Assembly: GCA_003219395.1 (NCBI GenBank)
Contig: QHOR01000157.1
Coordinates: 1-14,400, forward strand
DNA: 14,400 nt
Direction of reading: 5' to 3'
Source: Verrucomicrobiota bacterium
GTDB taxonomy: Bacteria; Verrucomicrobiota; Verrucomicrobiia; Chthoniobacterales; UBA10450
Part shown: positions 7,185 through 14,214 of the stretch, piece after piece
Layout: every line of letters begins with the position of its first letter
Position numbering within the stretch: position 1 is the first letter of the stretch
Notes under the pieces: generated by a model
What the model was told of the DNA's origin: nothing
The model's database searches: none
The model's input: only the letters and a program-made list of their open reading frames with translations
Made by a program: the position numbers and the translations under genes

Positions 7185-9509
7185 ATGCCTACAGCAGCCG
7201 CTAAAACTACCGTTAGCCAGGAGCCTTCTCCCAACGTTGAGTTGCTCCAGACCGACCTTGCTTCCAAAGAGCGTTTTTCGGCTCCTGAAAATTTTATCAA
7301 CCGCGAACTGAGCTGGCTTGAATTCAACCGGCGTGTTCTCGAGGAAGCGCAGGATCCTACTCAGCCCCTCATCGAACGAGTTAAGTTCCTTACCATTGTC
7401 AGCTCAAACCTGGATGAGTTCTTCGAGATCCGCGTGGCAGGGATCAAGCAGCAAATTAAAAGTGAAACGAGTGACATCGGGCCGGACGGTCTGAGTCCGA
7501 CCGACACATTCACGCGTATTCAAAAAACCGTACGAGAACTCGTCGGAACCCAATGCGCGCTGTGGAAAAACGAATTGCTCCCCGAGCTTTCGAAGAACGG
7601 GATTTACGTGCGCGAAATGGCGGAGCTGTCACCGAAACGTGCGGTGTGGGCCCATCGTTATTTTCAGCAGGAAGTTCTTCCGATGCTTACGCCACTGGCG
7701 GTCGATGCCAGCCACCCATTTCCGCATCTTTTGAACCGAAGCCACAATCTCCTGGTGCGGGCAAAATTGCAGCGGGGTGGCGAACCGCTGCATGCCGTCG
7801 TGCAGGTGCCCAGGGCGGTATCGCGTTTGATCGCCCTGCCACGTGGCAAGAGCGTAGAAGAGCCGTGGGAGTACATTTACCTCGCCTCTCTTATTAAACA
7901 GCACATCGGAGAGCTGTTTCCCGGCTTGATTCTGGATGAGGTGCACGCGTTTCGAGTCACGCGCAACAGCGACTTATATATCGACGAGGAGGAAGCTGAA
8001 AACCTGCTGCGCACGATCGAGCAGGAGCTGCGGCGCTCAAGTCGAGGCAACGCGGTTCGGCTCGAAGTGGAAGCGGATTGCCCAAAAGATATTTTAGAAT
8101 TGCTGTTGAGATTCTTCGATCTGACAGAGGCTGATGCTTACAAGCTCGACGGCCCGCTGTCGATGACGCATCTCATGCCGCTCGTCACGAACGATGCGTT
8201 TGCCAAGCTGAAGGACCGGCCGTTTCAGCCGGCGCGTGATCCGGCGCTCCCACCCCACGTTGATTTTTTTGAAGTGTTGCGACGCCAGGATGTGCTGCTT
8301 CATCATCCTTACGACAGCTTCGATCAGATTGTCGAGTGGATCGAGGCCGCAGCACGTGATCCGCAGGTGCTGGCGATCAAGATTACACTGTACCGCACCA
8401 GCGGTGATTCGCCCATTGTCGAAGCGCTCATTGAAGCAGCCAACGCCGGAAAACAAGTCACGGCTATTGTTGAGCTACGCGCACGCTTTGATGAGGCGAG
8501 TAACATTCAGTGGGCCCGGCGTCTGGAGGAAGCTGGTGCGCATGTTATCTATGGCGTGGTCGGCCTGAAAACCCATTGCAAGGCGCTGCTGGTCGTCCGC
8601 CGCGACGCAGACCAACTCCGGCGCTACGTTCACTTGGGCACGGGCAACTATCACTCGCGCACTGCGCGCATCTATACCGACTTCAGTTTGCTTACCAGCG
8701 AGGCGAAATTGACCGAGGAAGTGGCAATCGTTTTCAACACCCTTACCGGTCTGGCCGGCTATCCAGGACTCAAGAAAATAATGGTTGCGCCATTTGATAT
8801 GCACAGCCGTCTTACCCAATTAATTGAACGCGAGCGCGATCATGCCCGAGCAGGCAAACCGGGTCGCATTGTTGCGAAACTAAATGCATTGGTCGATCAG
8901 GAGATCATCGAGAAGCTGTACGAAGCTTCGTGCGCGGATGTGACCATCGATTTGATCGTTCGGGGGATCTGTTGCTTGCGGCCAAGAATGCCCGGCTTGA
9001 GCGACAACATCCGTGTCATCAGCATTGTGGGTCGCTTTCTTGAGCACAGCCGAATTTTTTATTTTGAGAATGCCGGGCAACCCAGAGTCTTCCTCTCAAG
9101 TGCGGATTGGATGCCGCGTAATTTTTATCGGCGTATCGAGCTGGCCTTTCCCGTCGAGAATCCGGCGTTGCGTGACCAAATCATCAACGAAGTGCTTCCC
9201 AGCTTTTTGCATGATCGCGTCAAGGCACGCGAGTTGCAGCCTGATGGAAAGTACCGTCGTTTGAAGCCGGAAGGATCAGAGCCGCGTGCGCAGGCGCAAT
9301 GGCATTTCCGCGAGGTTTCTCGCGAGCGCACAAAAAAAATGAGCGGATCGAAGAAAAAATTGCGCGCGGCCAAACTAACTCCCATCACCGTGGCTACCGA
9401 TTACCCGGTTACGACGAATCCGGAAATTGACACCGCTCATAAATCGCCCCGCTTGGCTGCGCCAGAGCCCTCTTCATCCGGGCCAGTTATCCCCGCAAAG
9501 AAGTCTTGA
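7185..9509 (+). CDS. ppk1: Polyphosphate kinase PPK1
   Basis: A 774-residue enzyme that reversibly moves the ATP gamma-phosphate onto inorganic polyphosphate. The four PPK1 domains are recognisable: N (about 35-140, beginning ENFINRELSWLEFN), head (about 145-335), C1 (about 345-510) and C2 (about 515-705). H464 in GLKTHCK matches the phosphorylated histidine of E. coli PPK (H435), and H621 in RFLEHSR matches H592; the 157-residue spacing is the same in both. C1 and C2 motifs GTGNYHSRTARIYTD and SSADWM are intact. The protein is longer than a typical PPK1 (about 690) because of a lysine-, serine- and proline-rich tail (about 716-774). The ATG at 7185 lacks a clear Shine-Dalgarno and follows a 153-base, partly GC-rich spacer after phoU. 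The 3' end overlaps the next gene. Confidence 0.95.
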   Translation: MPTAAAKTTVSQEPSPNVELLQTDLASKERFSAPENFINRELSWLEFNRRVLEEAQDPTQPLIERVKFLTIVSSNLDEFFEIRVAGIKQQIKSETSDIGPDGLSPTDTFTRIQKTVRELVGTQCALWKNELLPELSKNGIYVREMAELSPKRAVWAHRYFQQEVLPMLTPLAVDASHPFPHLLNRSHNLLVRAKLQRGGEPLHAVVQVPRAVSRLIALPRGKSVEEPWEYIYLASLIKQHIGELFPGLILDEVHAFRVTRNSDLYIDEEEAENLLRTIEQELRRSSRGNAVRLEVEADCPKDILELLLRFFDLTEADAYKLDGPLSMTHLMPLVTNDAFAKLKDRPFQPARDPALPPHVDFFEVLRRQDVLLHHPYDSFDQIVEWIEAAARDPQVLAIKITLYRTSGDSPIVEALIEAANAGKQVTAIVELRARFDEASNIQWARRLEEAGAHVIYGVVGLKTHCKALLVVRRDADQLRRYVHLGTGNYHSRTARIYTDFSLLTSEAKLTEEVAIVFNTLTGLAGYPGLKKIMVAPFDMHSRLTQLIERERDHARAGKPGRIVAKLNALVDQEIIEKLYEASCADVTIDLIVRGICCLRPRMPGLSDNIRVISIVGRFLEHSRIFYFENAGQPRVFLSSADWMPRNFYRRIELAFPVENPALRDQIINEVLPSFLHDRVKARELQPDGKYRRLKPEGSEPRAQAQWHFREVSRERTKKMSGSKKKLRAAKLTPITVATDYPVTTNPEIDTAHKSPRLAAPEPSSSGPVIPAKKS

Positions 9510-10195
9510 AGAACAAAATCCTCGTTATCGACGTCGGCGGCTCAAATGTGAAGCTGATGATCTCCCGCGTGGCGAGAAAAAAATTCAAGTCTGGGCGGAA
9601 GTTGACCCCGCGCGCGATGGTGCAACAGATCAAACGGCTGGTAGCCGATTGGGAATTCGATGCGATCTCCGTCGGATTTCCTGCCCCGGTGCGCAACGGT
9701 AAAATTGTAACCGAGCCGAAACATCTCGGCTCAGGCTGGGTTACGTTCAACTTCCAGAAAGCGCTGGGCAAGCCAGTGCGCATCATTAACGACGCAGCCA
9801 TGCAGGCGCTCGGCAGCTATCACGGTCGCCGAATGCTTTTTCTCGGACTCGGCACAGGTCTTGGATCAGCTCTGGTTTGGGACAGCTACGTCTTGTCTCT
9901 CGAATTAGGCGAGTTGCCTTATCGCAACGGCAGCATCATTGAGGATTATCTTGGGAAAGCCGGCCAGACACGGCTCGGTAAGAAAGTCTGGCAGCGCGAT
10001 GTTCAGCGTGCCTTGGTACAACTAAAGAAATCACTGATTGCCGATTACGTCGTGCTAGGCGGGGGAAATGCCAAGGAATTGAACGAGATCCCCAAGGGAA
10101 TTGAGCTTGGGCATAACCGCAATGCCTTCCTGGGTGGAGTTCGGCTCTGGCAAATTGACTCCCGAACACGCCGACCCAAATGGCAGATTCTTTAA
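9506..10195 (+). CDS. ROK-fold sugar kinase, polyphosphate-glucokinase-like
   Basis: A 229-residue protein of the actin-like ATPase fold, related to ROK kinases and polyphosphate glucokinase. Visible motifs: phosphate-1 loop DVGGSNVK (9-16), catalytic D96 in IINDAA, phosphate-2 loop GLGTGLGSA (114-122), and adenosine-site VVLGGGN (to 188). The ROK zinc motif (CxCGxxGC) is absent, as I recall it being from actinobacterial PpgK. At the sugar-binding ExGH position it reads ELGE (133-136), with Glu instead of His. It begins with TTG at 9506 inside the ppk1 stop (TTGA), a 4-base overlap implying translational coupling; the next in-frame starts (GTG 9548, ATG 9557) would remove the phosphate-1 loop. 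Coupling to ppk1 suggests polyphosphate or ATP use for a sugar or other substrate, which is inferred. It is shorter than usual ROK proteins (about 300). Confidence 0.75.
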   Translation: MKNKILVIDVGGSNVKLMISRVARKKFKSGRKLTPRAMVQQIKRLVADWEFDAISVGFPAPVRNGKIVTEPKHLGSGWVTFNFQKALGKPVRIINDAAMQALGSYHGRRMLFLGLGTGLGSALVWDSYVLSLELGELPYRNGSIIEDYLGKAGQTRLGKKVWQRDVQRALVQLKKSLIADYVVLGGGNAKELNEIPKGIELGHNRNAFLGGVRLWQIDSRTRRPKWQIL

Positions 10196-10289
10196 AGCAG
10201 TTAGGATGTAAAAGAGTTACAAGGTAACCACCATCACCTGCTTGCTTCCTTTTAATATCGTAAGCTCTTAACTGTTGCACTGCATTAAC

Positions 10290-10751
10290 ATGAAACTCTA
10301 TTTTCTCAGACACGGTCAAGCCGACTGGCCAGATTGGAAAAAACCCGATGATGAACGCCCGTTGACCAAGCGCGGAAAACGAGAAATGCGCGACGTAGCG
10401 AAATTTCTAGACCGGTTGAAAGTGCGGCCCGACTTAATCGTGACCAGCCCATTGCCACGGGCGGCCCAGACCGCCAAAATCGCCGGCGACTATCTCAAAG
10501 CGAAGGTGCGCAAGGATGAATCGCTTGCACCGGGATTCGGGAAAAGCAGCTTGAGGACGGTGATGAAGCGGCATCGAGCAAACGTTCTGATGCTTGTCGG
10601 CCATGAACCGGATTTCACTAACGTCATTTCAGGATTGACTGGGGCGTCGCTCAAACTTTCCAAGGCTGGCGTCGCGCTCCTCGATGTCGATCCTGAATCC
10701 GAGGAAGCAAAACTTCTTTGGCTTTTGCCGGCCAAGATCGGGAAGAAATAG
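10290..10751 (+). CDS. sixA: SixA-type phosphohistidine phosphatase
   Basis: A 153-residue cytoplasmic member of the histidine phosphatase (phosphoglycerate mutase-like) superfamily. The catalytic RHG motif is at 7-9 with nucleophile H8, a second conserved arginine is R57 in TSPLPRAAQTA, and H105 in LVGHEPD is the second active-site histidine. Short length and lack of inserts match SixA, which removes phosphate from phosphohistidine of HPt-type proteins. The ATG at 10290 is preferred over a TTG at 10275 because the beta strand MKLYFLRHG starts SixA proteins. It follows the ROK kinase by 94 bases on the same strand and may share its transcript. Substrate is not evident: phosphohistidine of a signalling protein or of another enzyme is possible. 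Confidence 0.82.
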   Translation: MKLYFLRHGQADWPDWKKPDDERPLTKRGKREMRDVAKFLDRLKVRPDLIVTSPLPRAAQTAKIAGDYLKAKVRKDESLAPGFGKSSLRTVMKRHRANVLMLVGHEPDFTNVISGLTGASLKLSKAGVALLDVDPESEEAKLLWLLPAKIGKK

Positions 10752-10772
10752 CTGGGGAGGAATTGCGGAGAC

Positions 10773-10848
10773 GTGATCAGTGAGAAGTGAGAGGGAGAAC
10801 AGGGTTGTCACTACTCCACCTTCTCACCAGCCAGCTATCACTAATCAC
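10773..10848. repeat. Nested inverted repeats between convergent sixA and doxX-like genes
   Basis: GTGATCAGTGA (10773-10783) pairs with TCACTAATCAC (10838-10848) at 10 of 11 positions. Inside it, GTGAGAAG (10780-10787) pairs perfectly with CTTCTCAC (10820-10827), and AGCTGG at 10750-10755 can pair with CCAGCT at 10831-10836. The element fills the gap between two convergent genes. It may act as a two-way transcription barrier or be a dispersed palindromic repeat; no T run is present, so it is not a standard intrinsic terminator. Confidence 0.5.
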
Positions 10849-10852
10849 AAAG

Positions 10853-11269
10853 TCAGCTCTGTGCGAGCAGATAAATTGTAGCGAGCGTCAGCAGGAAATA
10901 CGGCACAAGCACGGCTGCCCCAGCATAATCCTTTGCCATTCGTTGTCCGAGGAACAGCGCAATCAAGGCAACCGCTGAACTGACAGCGCCGTAGAAAGCG
11001 GTCGTGGTGTCTCCCGAAACAAGTAGCATCAGGCATCCAATCGCGCTTAGTGCTCCGGCTATAACTTCGAGAAGCGTGAGAGCCGCGAATAGAACGGGCA
11101 CAACTCCGGCCAGCGGGCTCTTGGCAAAATGTCCCTTCAGCCATTCCAGATTGCCTCGGTGATCGACGATTTTATCAATCCCCGATTGAAGAAAAAGAAT
11201 CGCGAGAAAAACGGACCCAAAAATCTGGGTCAGATAAATTGCTCCCGTAGGTGTATGCAAAGCTGGCAT
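10853..11269 (-). CDS. DoxX-like small membrane protein
   Basis: A 138-residue integral membrane protein with four likely helices (about 10-30, 54-83, 91-108 and 115-135). The first helix ends in FLQSGIDKI, matching the F-x-x-SG-x-x-K pattern of the DoxX family; the acidic residue in LLEVIAGA of the second helix is also typical. Function in this family is poorly defined; some members associate with thiol or quinone chemistry, but nothing here fixes a role. The frame extends upstream to a TTG at 11329, but the ATG at 11269 (starting MPALHTP) gives the expected length, though with no clear ribosome-binding site. It is separated from the upstream minus-strand genes by a terminator (11352-11379), so it must have its own promoter. 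Confidence 0.7.
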   Translation of the reverse strand: MPALHTPTGAIYLTQIFGSVFLAILFLQSGIDKIVDHRGNLEWLKGHFAKSPLAGVVPVLFAALTLLEVIAGALSAIGCLMLLVSGDTTTAFYGAVSSAVALIALFLGQRMAKDYAGAAVLVPYFLLTLATIYLLAQS

Positions 11270-11351
11270 CGCACGAATGTAGCTGGAACAATTCAGGTTT
11301 GTCGATGCTTCATGATGGGACCGCTGCAAGTGTCTGAAGGGACTGCTAAGG

Positions 11352-11379
11352 AAAAAGGGGACGCGGTTACCCGCGCCCC
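11352..11379 (-). terminator. Rho-independent terminator, minus strand
   Basis: Read on the minus strand, a GC-rich stem (11379-11357: GGGGCGCGG, loop GTAA, CCGCG, one bulged T, CCCC) is followed at once by TTTTT (11356-11352). The 9-bp stem with a single bulge and a T run is a classic intrinsic terminator. It would end transcripts coming from the symporter gene and the degraded fragment next to it, and it separates them from the doxX-like gene. Confidence 0.85.
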
Positions 11380-11410
11380 TGTCAGATAGAACTACTCTCG
11401 ATAGCGCTTG

Positions 11411-11637
11411 TTATGGACCGACGTGCGCGTAATACGCGAAATGCGTTGTCCCCCGCGCTGTCGAGGTTGATCCAACCTTAGACCGTCTCGCCGAGTTTGG
11501 CGCTTACTGTGACCGTGAGCGTGGTTGAAGCGTTGGCGGGTACCATGACACTAGTCGGCACCGTGATCCGACTGTCGCCGGGGCTAAGAGTTCCGGCGTT
11601 CCAGACTAAAGGTATGGTTCCCCCGCAGCGGGTCATA
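11411..11637 (-). pseudogene. Remnant of a beta-sandwich repeat (surface-type) protein
   Basis: Directly after the symporter stop the minus strand encodes, in another frame, a stretch (GGTIPLVWNAGTLSPGDS, then ITVPTSVMVPANASTTLTVT) that ends with TAA at 11478-11480. This alternation of small polar residues and valines, with VPASVTVPAG-like phrasing, is the style of Ig-like/beta-sandwich repeats in large secreted or surface proteins of environmental bacteria. There is no signal peptide, no start of its own outside the symporter gene, and no full domain. After the stop, a one-base shift continues as SKVGSTSTARGTTHFAYY to a stop at 11411-11413, about 32 bases before the terminator. I read it as the 3' end of a lost gene, perhaps also frameshifted. 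A chance open frame is possible. Confidence 0.4.
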
Positions 11638-12990
11638 TCAATCGCCTTGTGAGACTGCATCGGCAAAGGCGACATCACCGGTTTTTAGATCCAACTCGAC
11701 TTCTGCCGTTGTTCCAAAAACACGAGCACGGTTCTCATTGAATTCTTTCTCCCAACGCGCGACTACGACCGTCGCCAGACAGTTCCCGATCACATTTACG
11801 CAGGTGCGGCCCATGTCCATTAATTCATCCACGCCGAAAATAATCGCCACTCCGATCGGCCCCAGTCCCGATGGCACAAACGAATTCAATGCCGCGAGTA
11901 AAATAACAAGTGAGGCCCGTGGCACCCCGGCTACTCCTTTTGAGGTCAGCATCAACGTTAACATCATTGTAATCTGTTGGCCTAACGACATGTGCCATCC
12001 CATTGTTGTTTCTGCTGCCTGCGCTATAAAGACGGAGGCCATCGCCAGGTATAGTGTCGATCCGGTGAGGTTAAACGAGTAGCCGGTTGGCATCACAAAC
12101 CCCACAATGTGCGGCGGCACTCCGAAACGCTCCATCGATTCCATCGCCTTGGGCAAAGCTGATTCGCTGCTCGTAGTCGCGAACGCGAGTGCGGCAGGCT
12201 CCCGCACCGCTCTGACGAATTGTCGCAGTGGAATCCTCGCGATCCAAATCACCAATCCGAAGATTAACACGATGAAAATCACGAGGGCCAGGTAAAGCGA
12301 GCCGATCAATTTGCCCAGATTCACCAGGACGCCCGGACCCTGTGTGCCAATCGTGTGGGCCATCGCCGCACCTACGCCGATTGGTGCGAACAGCATCACG
12401 TAATTCGTGAACTTGAACATAACCTGGGCGAGGCTATCCATCGCCTGGACGATTGGTTTCCCTTTTTCGCCAATCGCCGATAAGGCGAGCGCGAATAGCA
12501 CGCTAAACACGACGATCTGCAAAACGTCACCGCGCACCATTGCTTCAATCACGCTTGATGGAACCGCATGGACGATCGTTTCGACCAAAGTCTTCGGATG
12601 ACTTTGTTCGAGTGTCTTAATGACGTCGGTGCTGGTGGGGGCGAGAGTTACACCTGCGCCAGGCTTTGTGAAATTGACCACAGCCAGCCCAATGAATAAC
12701 GCTGCCGTAGTGACGATCTCGAAATAGACCAGCGCTTTTACGCCCATCCGCCCTACTTTTCGCAATGCACCTGCGCCTGCGATTCCAACGACGATGGTCG
12801 AGAACACCAGCGGCGCGATGATCGATTTGATCAGATTAATGAAGATGTCGCGCAAAAAATAAACAGCGTTGCCCCAATCAGGCCTTAGCCAGCCAATCGC
12901 GCCGCCGACAACCAACCCGATCATGATTTGCATCGTCAACGAGGGGCGATACCAGGGCTGGCGCATGCGCTGAGGAACTCTCGAGCTCAT
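11638..12990 (-). CDS. Dicarboxylate/amino acid:cation symporter (GltP/DctA family)
   Basis: A 450-residue inner-membrane secondary transporter of the glutamate/dicarboxylate (DAACS) family, importing acidic amino acids or C4-dicarboxylates with protons or sodium. The re-entrant loop HP1 motif TTSSES (272-277) is present, as are the substrate-region motif DMGRT (392-396) and NVIGN (399-403) in the last helix. DMGR-x-x-VN is more like glutamate/aspartate carriers than C4-dicarboxylate DctA, so an acidic amino acid is the better guess. The helix-7 motif reads NLTGS (307-311), where the family usually has N-M/L-D-G-T/S; the aspartate is replaced by threonine. The ATG at 12990 was chosen; a GTG at 12996 adds two residues. 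The stop falls at the junction with the degraded fragment, so the extreme C-terminus may have been altered. Confidence 0.88.
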   Translation of the reverse strand: MSSRVPQRMRQPWYRPSLTMQIMIGLVVGGAIGWLRPDWGNAVYFLRDIFINLIKSIIAPLVFSTIVVGIAGAGALRKVGRMGVKALVYFEIVTTAALFIGLAVVNFTKPGAGVTLAPTSTDVIKTLEQSHPKTLVETIVHAVPSSVIEAMVRGDVLQIVVFSVLFALALSAIGEKGKPIVQAMDSLAQVMFKFTNYVMLFAPIGVGAAMAHTIGTQGPGVLVNLGKLIGSLYLALVIFIVLIFGLVIWIARIPLRQFVRAVREPAALAFATTSSESALPKAMESMERFGVPPHIVGFVMPTGYSFNLTGSTLYLAMASVFIAQAAETTMGWHMSLGQQITMMLTLMLTSKGVAGVPRASLVILLAALNSFVPSGLGPIGVAIIFGVDELMDMGRTCVNVIGNCLATVVVARWEKEFNENRARVFGTTAEVELDLKTGDVAFADAVSQGD

Positions 12991-13087
12991 CGCCACAGTG
13001 TTACCATAAATCGAACGTCGGAAACAGGCGGTTCAGCGTCGTCTTCGTGGCACACGCATCCTGCCTGTGGGGCAACGGAGCCTCTGA

Positions 13088-13137
13088 CCTGGCTTTAGAC
13101 AATAGACATCGCCAGGCAAAATGCCCGCACGCCCGGG
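13088..13137. repeat. Small inverted repeats between the amidase and symporter genes
   Basis: CCTGGC (13088-13093) pairs with GCCAGG (13111-13116) across a 17-base loop, and CCCG (13124-13127) pairs with CGGG (13134-13137). They lie just beyond the stop of the minus-strand amidase gene. On that strand the second stem is followed by CATTTTG, a poor T run, so it is at best a weak terminator. The 10-mer GGCTTTAGAC at 13091-13100 recurs in the hairpin upstream of the amidase gene. Confidence 0.3.
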
Positions 13138-13158
13138 ACACAAGATGTCGGTGCTACT

Positions 13159-14043
13159 TCAATCGATCAGGCGTCGATTGATTTCGCCGTAAGCATCCAC
13201 ACGGCGATCTCGCAAAAATGGCCAATGCGTGCGTTGCTCGTCTACGCGGCTCCAGGTCACGTCGGCCATGATAATCTCTTCTTGATCGACAGAGCCTCTT
13301 GCAACGACTTCGCCGTCAGGGCCACAAACAAAACTTTGTCCCCAAAATTCAATACCATCGCCGTTGGCAGGTGCTTCATGGCCGACGCGGTTTGGCACCG
13401 CGATATAACAGCCGTTGGCGATTGCGTGCCCGCGCTGGATTGTCTCCCAGGCGGCGTGCTGCGCTGCGCCGAACTCCTTTTTTTCCGAAGGATGCCAGCC
13501 GATTGCCGTCGGATAAAAAATAATCTCTGCGCCGTGCAATGCCGTCAGTCGCGCCGCTTCCGGATACCATTGGTCCCAGCAGACGCAAACGCCAAGCTTG
13601 CCGCGTGCTGTTGACGACGCCCGAAATCCCAGATCGCCGGGCGTGAAATAAAACTTCTCGTGATACAGCGGGTCGTCGGGGATATGCATCTTCCGGTATT
13701 TGCCGAGCAATTTTCCATCCGCGTCAATGATCGCAGCGGTGTTGTGGTAAAGGCCGGCGCTGCGTTTTTCGAAAAGCGAGGCAATGATTACCGCGCCGGT
13801 TTCTCGCGCTACTTCGCCCAATGCCGACGTTGATTTGCCGGGAATTTCCTCAGCCAAATCGAAATTTTTGTGATCTTCGGTCTGGCAAAAGTATTGGGAC
13901 CGAAAAAGCTCGGGTAAACAAATGATTTGCGAGCCTTTTCCTGCTGCCTCGCGGATGAATTCGACTGCGCGCGAGAAATTCTTCTCCGGCTCTGGCCCGC
14001 ATTGCATCTGAATGAGAGCAATCTTCGTGTGTCCTGAATTCAT
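13159..14043 (-). CDS. aguB: N-carbamoylputrescine amidase
   Basis: A 294-residue cytoplasmic nitrilase-superfamily amidohydrolase that splits N-carbamoylputrescine into putrescine, CO2 and ammonia, the last step of the agmatine route to polyamines. The Glu-Lys-Cys triad is visible: E45 in CLPELF, K118 in GKYRKMHIPDDP, and nucleophile C155 in VCVCWDQWYPEAAR. The sequences YHEKFYFTPGD and HPSEKKE, and the end RTHWPFLRDRR, are characteristic of this subfamily rather than of other nitrilases. The frame opens further to 14091, but that segment contains a hairpin and gives an atypical N-terminus, so the ATG at 14043 is chosen. No agmatine deiminase gene (aguA) is adjacent within the window. Confidence 0.9.
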   Translation of the reverse strand: MNSGHTKIALIQMQCGPEPEKNFSRAVEFIREAAGKGSQIICLPELFRSQYFCQTEDHKNFDLAEEIPGKSTSALGEVARETGAVIIASLFEKRSAGLYHNTAAIIDADGKLLGKYRKMHIPDDPLYHEKFYFTPGDLGFRASSTARGKLGVCVCWDQWYPEAARLTALHGAEIIFYPTAIGWHPSEKKEFGAAQHAAWETIQRGHAIANGCYIAVPNRVGHEAPANGDGIEFWGQSFVCGPDGEVVARGSVDQEEIIMADVTWSRVDEQRTHWPFLRDRRVDAYGEINRRLID

Positions 14044-14059
14044 TTGTGCATTCTCAATA

Positions 14060-14182
14060 ACACCGGGCTTTAGACCGGTGTGTGTCCACATGCAAGCAAC
14101 TGAGCCGGTTTAACGGCTTAGTTCCTATTCACCTACGCCGTTAAAACGCCTGATTGCGGCGGTAGCTGCAAACAGCCGGCTG
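14060..14182. repeat. Cluster of short palindromes upstream of aguB
   Basis: The spacer between the isomerase and amidase genes holds several stems: ACACCGG (14060-14066) with CCGGTGT (14075-14081); AGCCG (14103-14107) with CGGCT (14114-14118); GTTTAACGGC (14108-14117) with GCCGTTAAAAC (14137-14147, one extra base); and the perfect palindrome CAGCCGGCTG (14173-14182). No T run accompanies them. The arrangement looks like a REP-type intergenic palindromic element or a structured leader. It also argues that the amidase start is at 14043 rather than 14091. Confidence 0.5.
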
Positions 14183-14214
14183 AAGCCAGGTGTCAGTGAA
14201 AGCGTACTCGTAAC

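Noticed and set aside
7007-7327. Minus-strand frame covering the phoU-ppk1 spacer
   Set aside because: Most of it is antisense to the ppk1 start, and no motif or ribosome-binding site supports it; the spacer is treated as untranslated leader.
11129-11389. Plus-strand frame across the doxX-like start and terminator
   Set aside because: It is antisense to the DoxX-like gene and reads through the terminator stem; the translation is low-complexity and basic.
13225-13614. Plus-strand frame inside the amidase gene
   Set aside because: It is antisense to the amidase catalytic region, which has an intact Glu-Lys-Cys triad.
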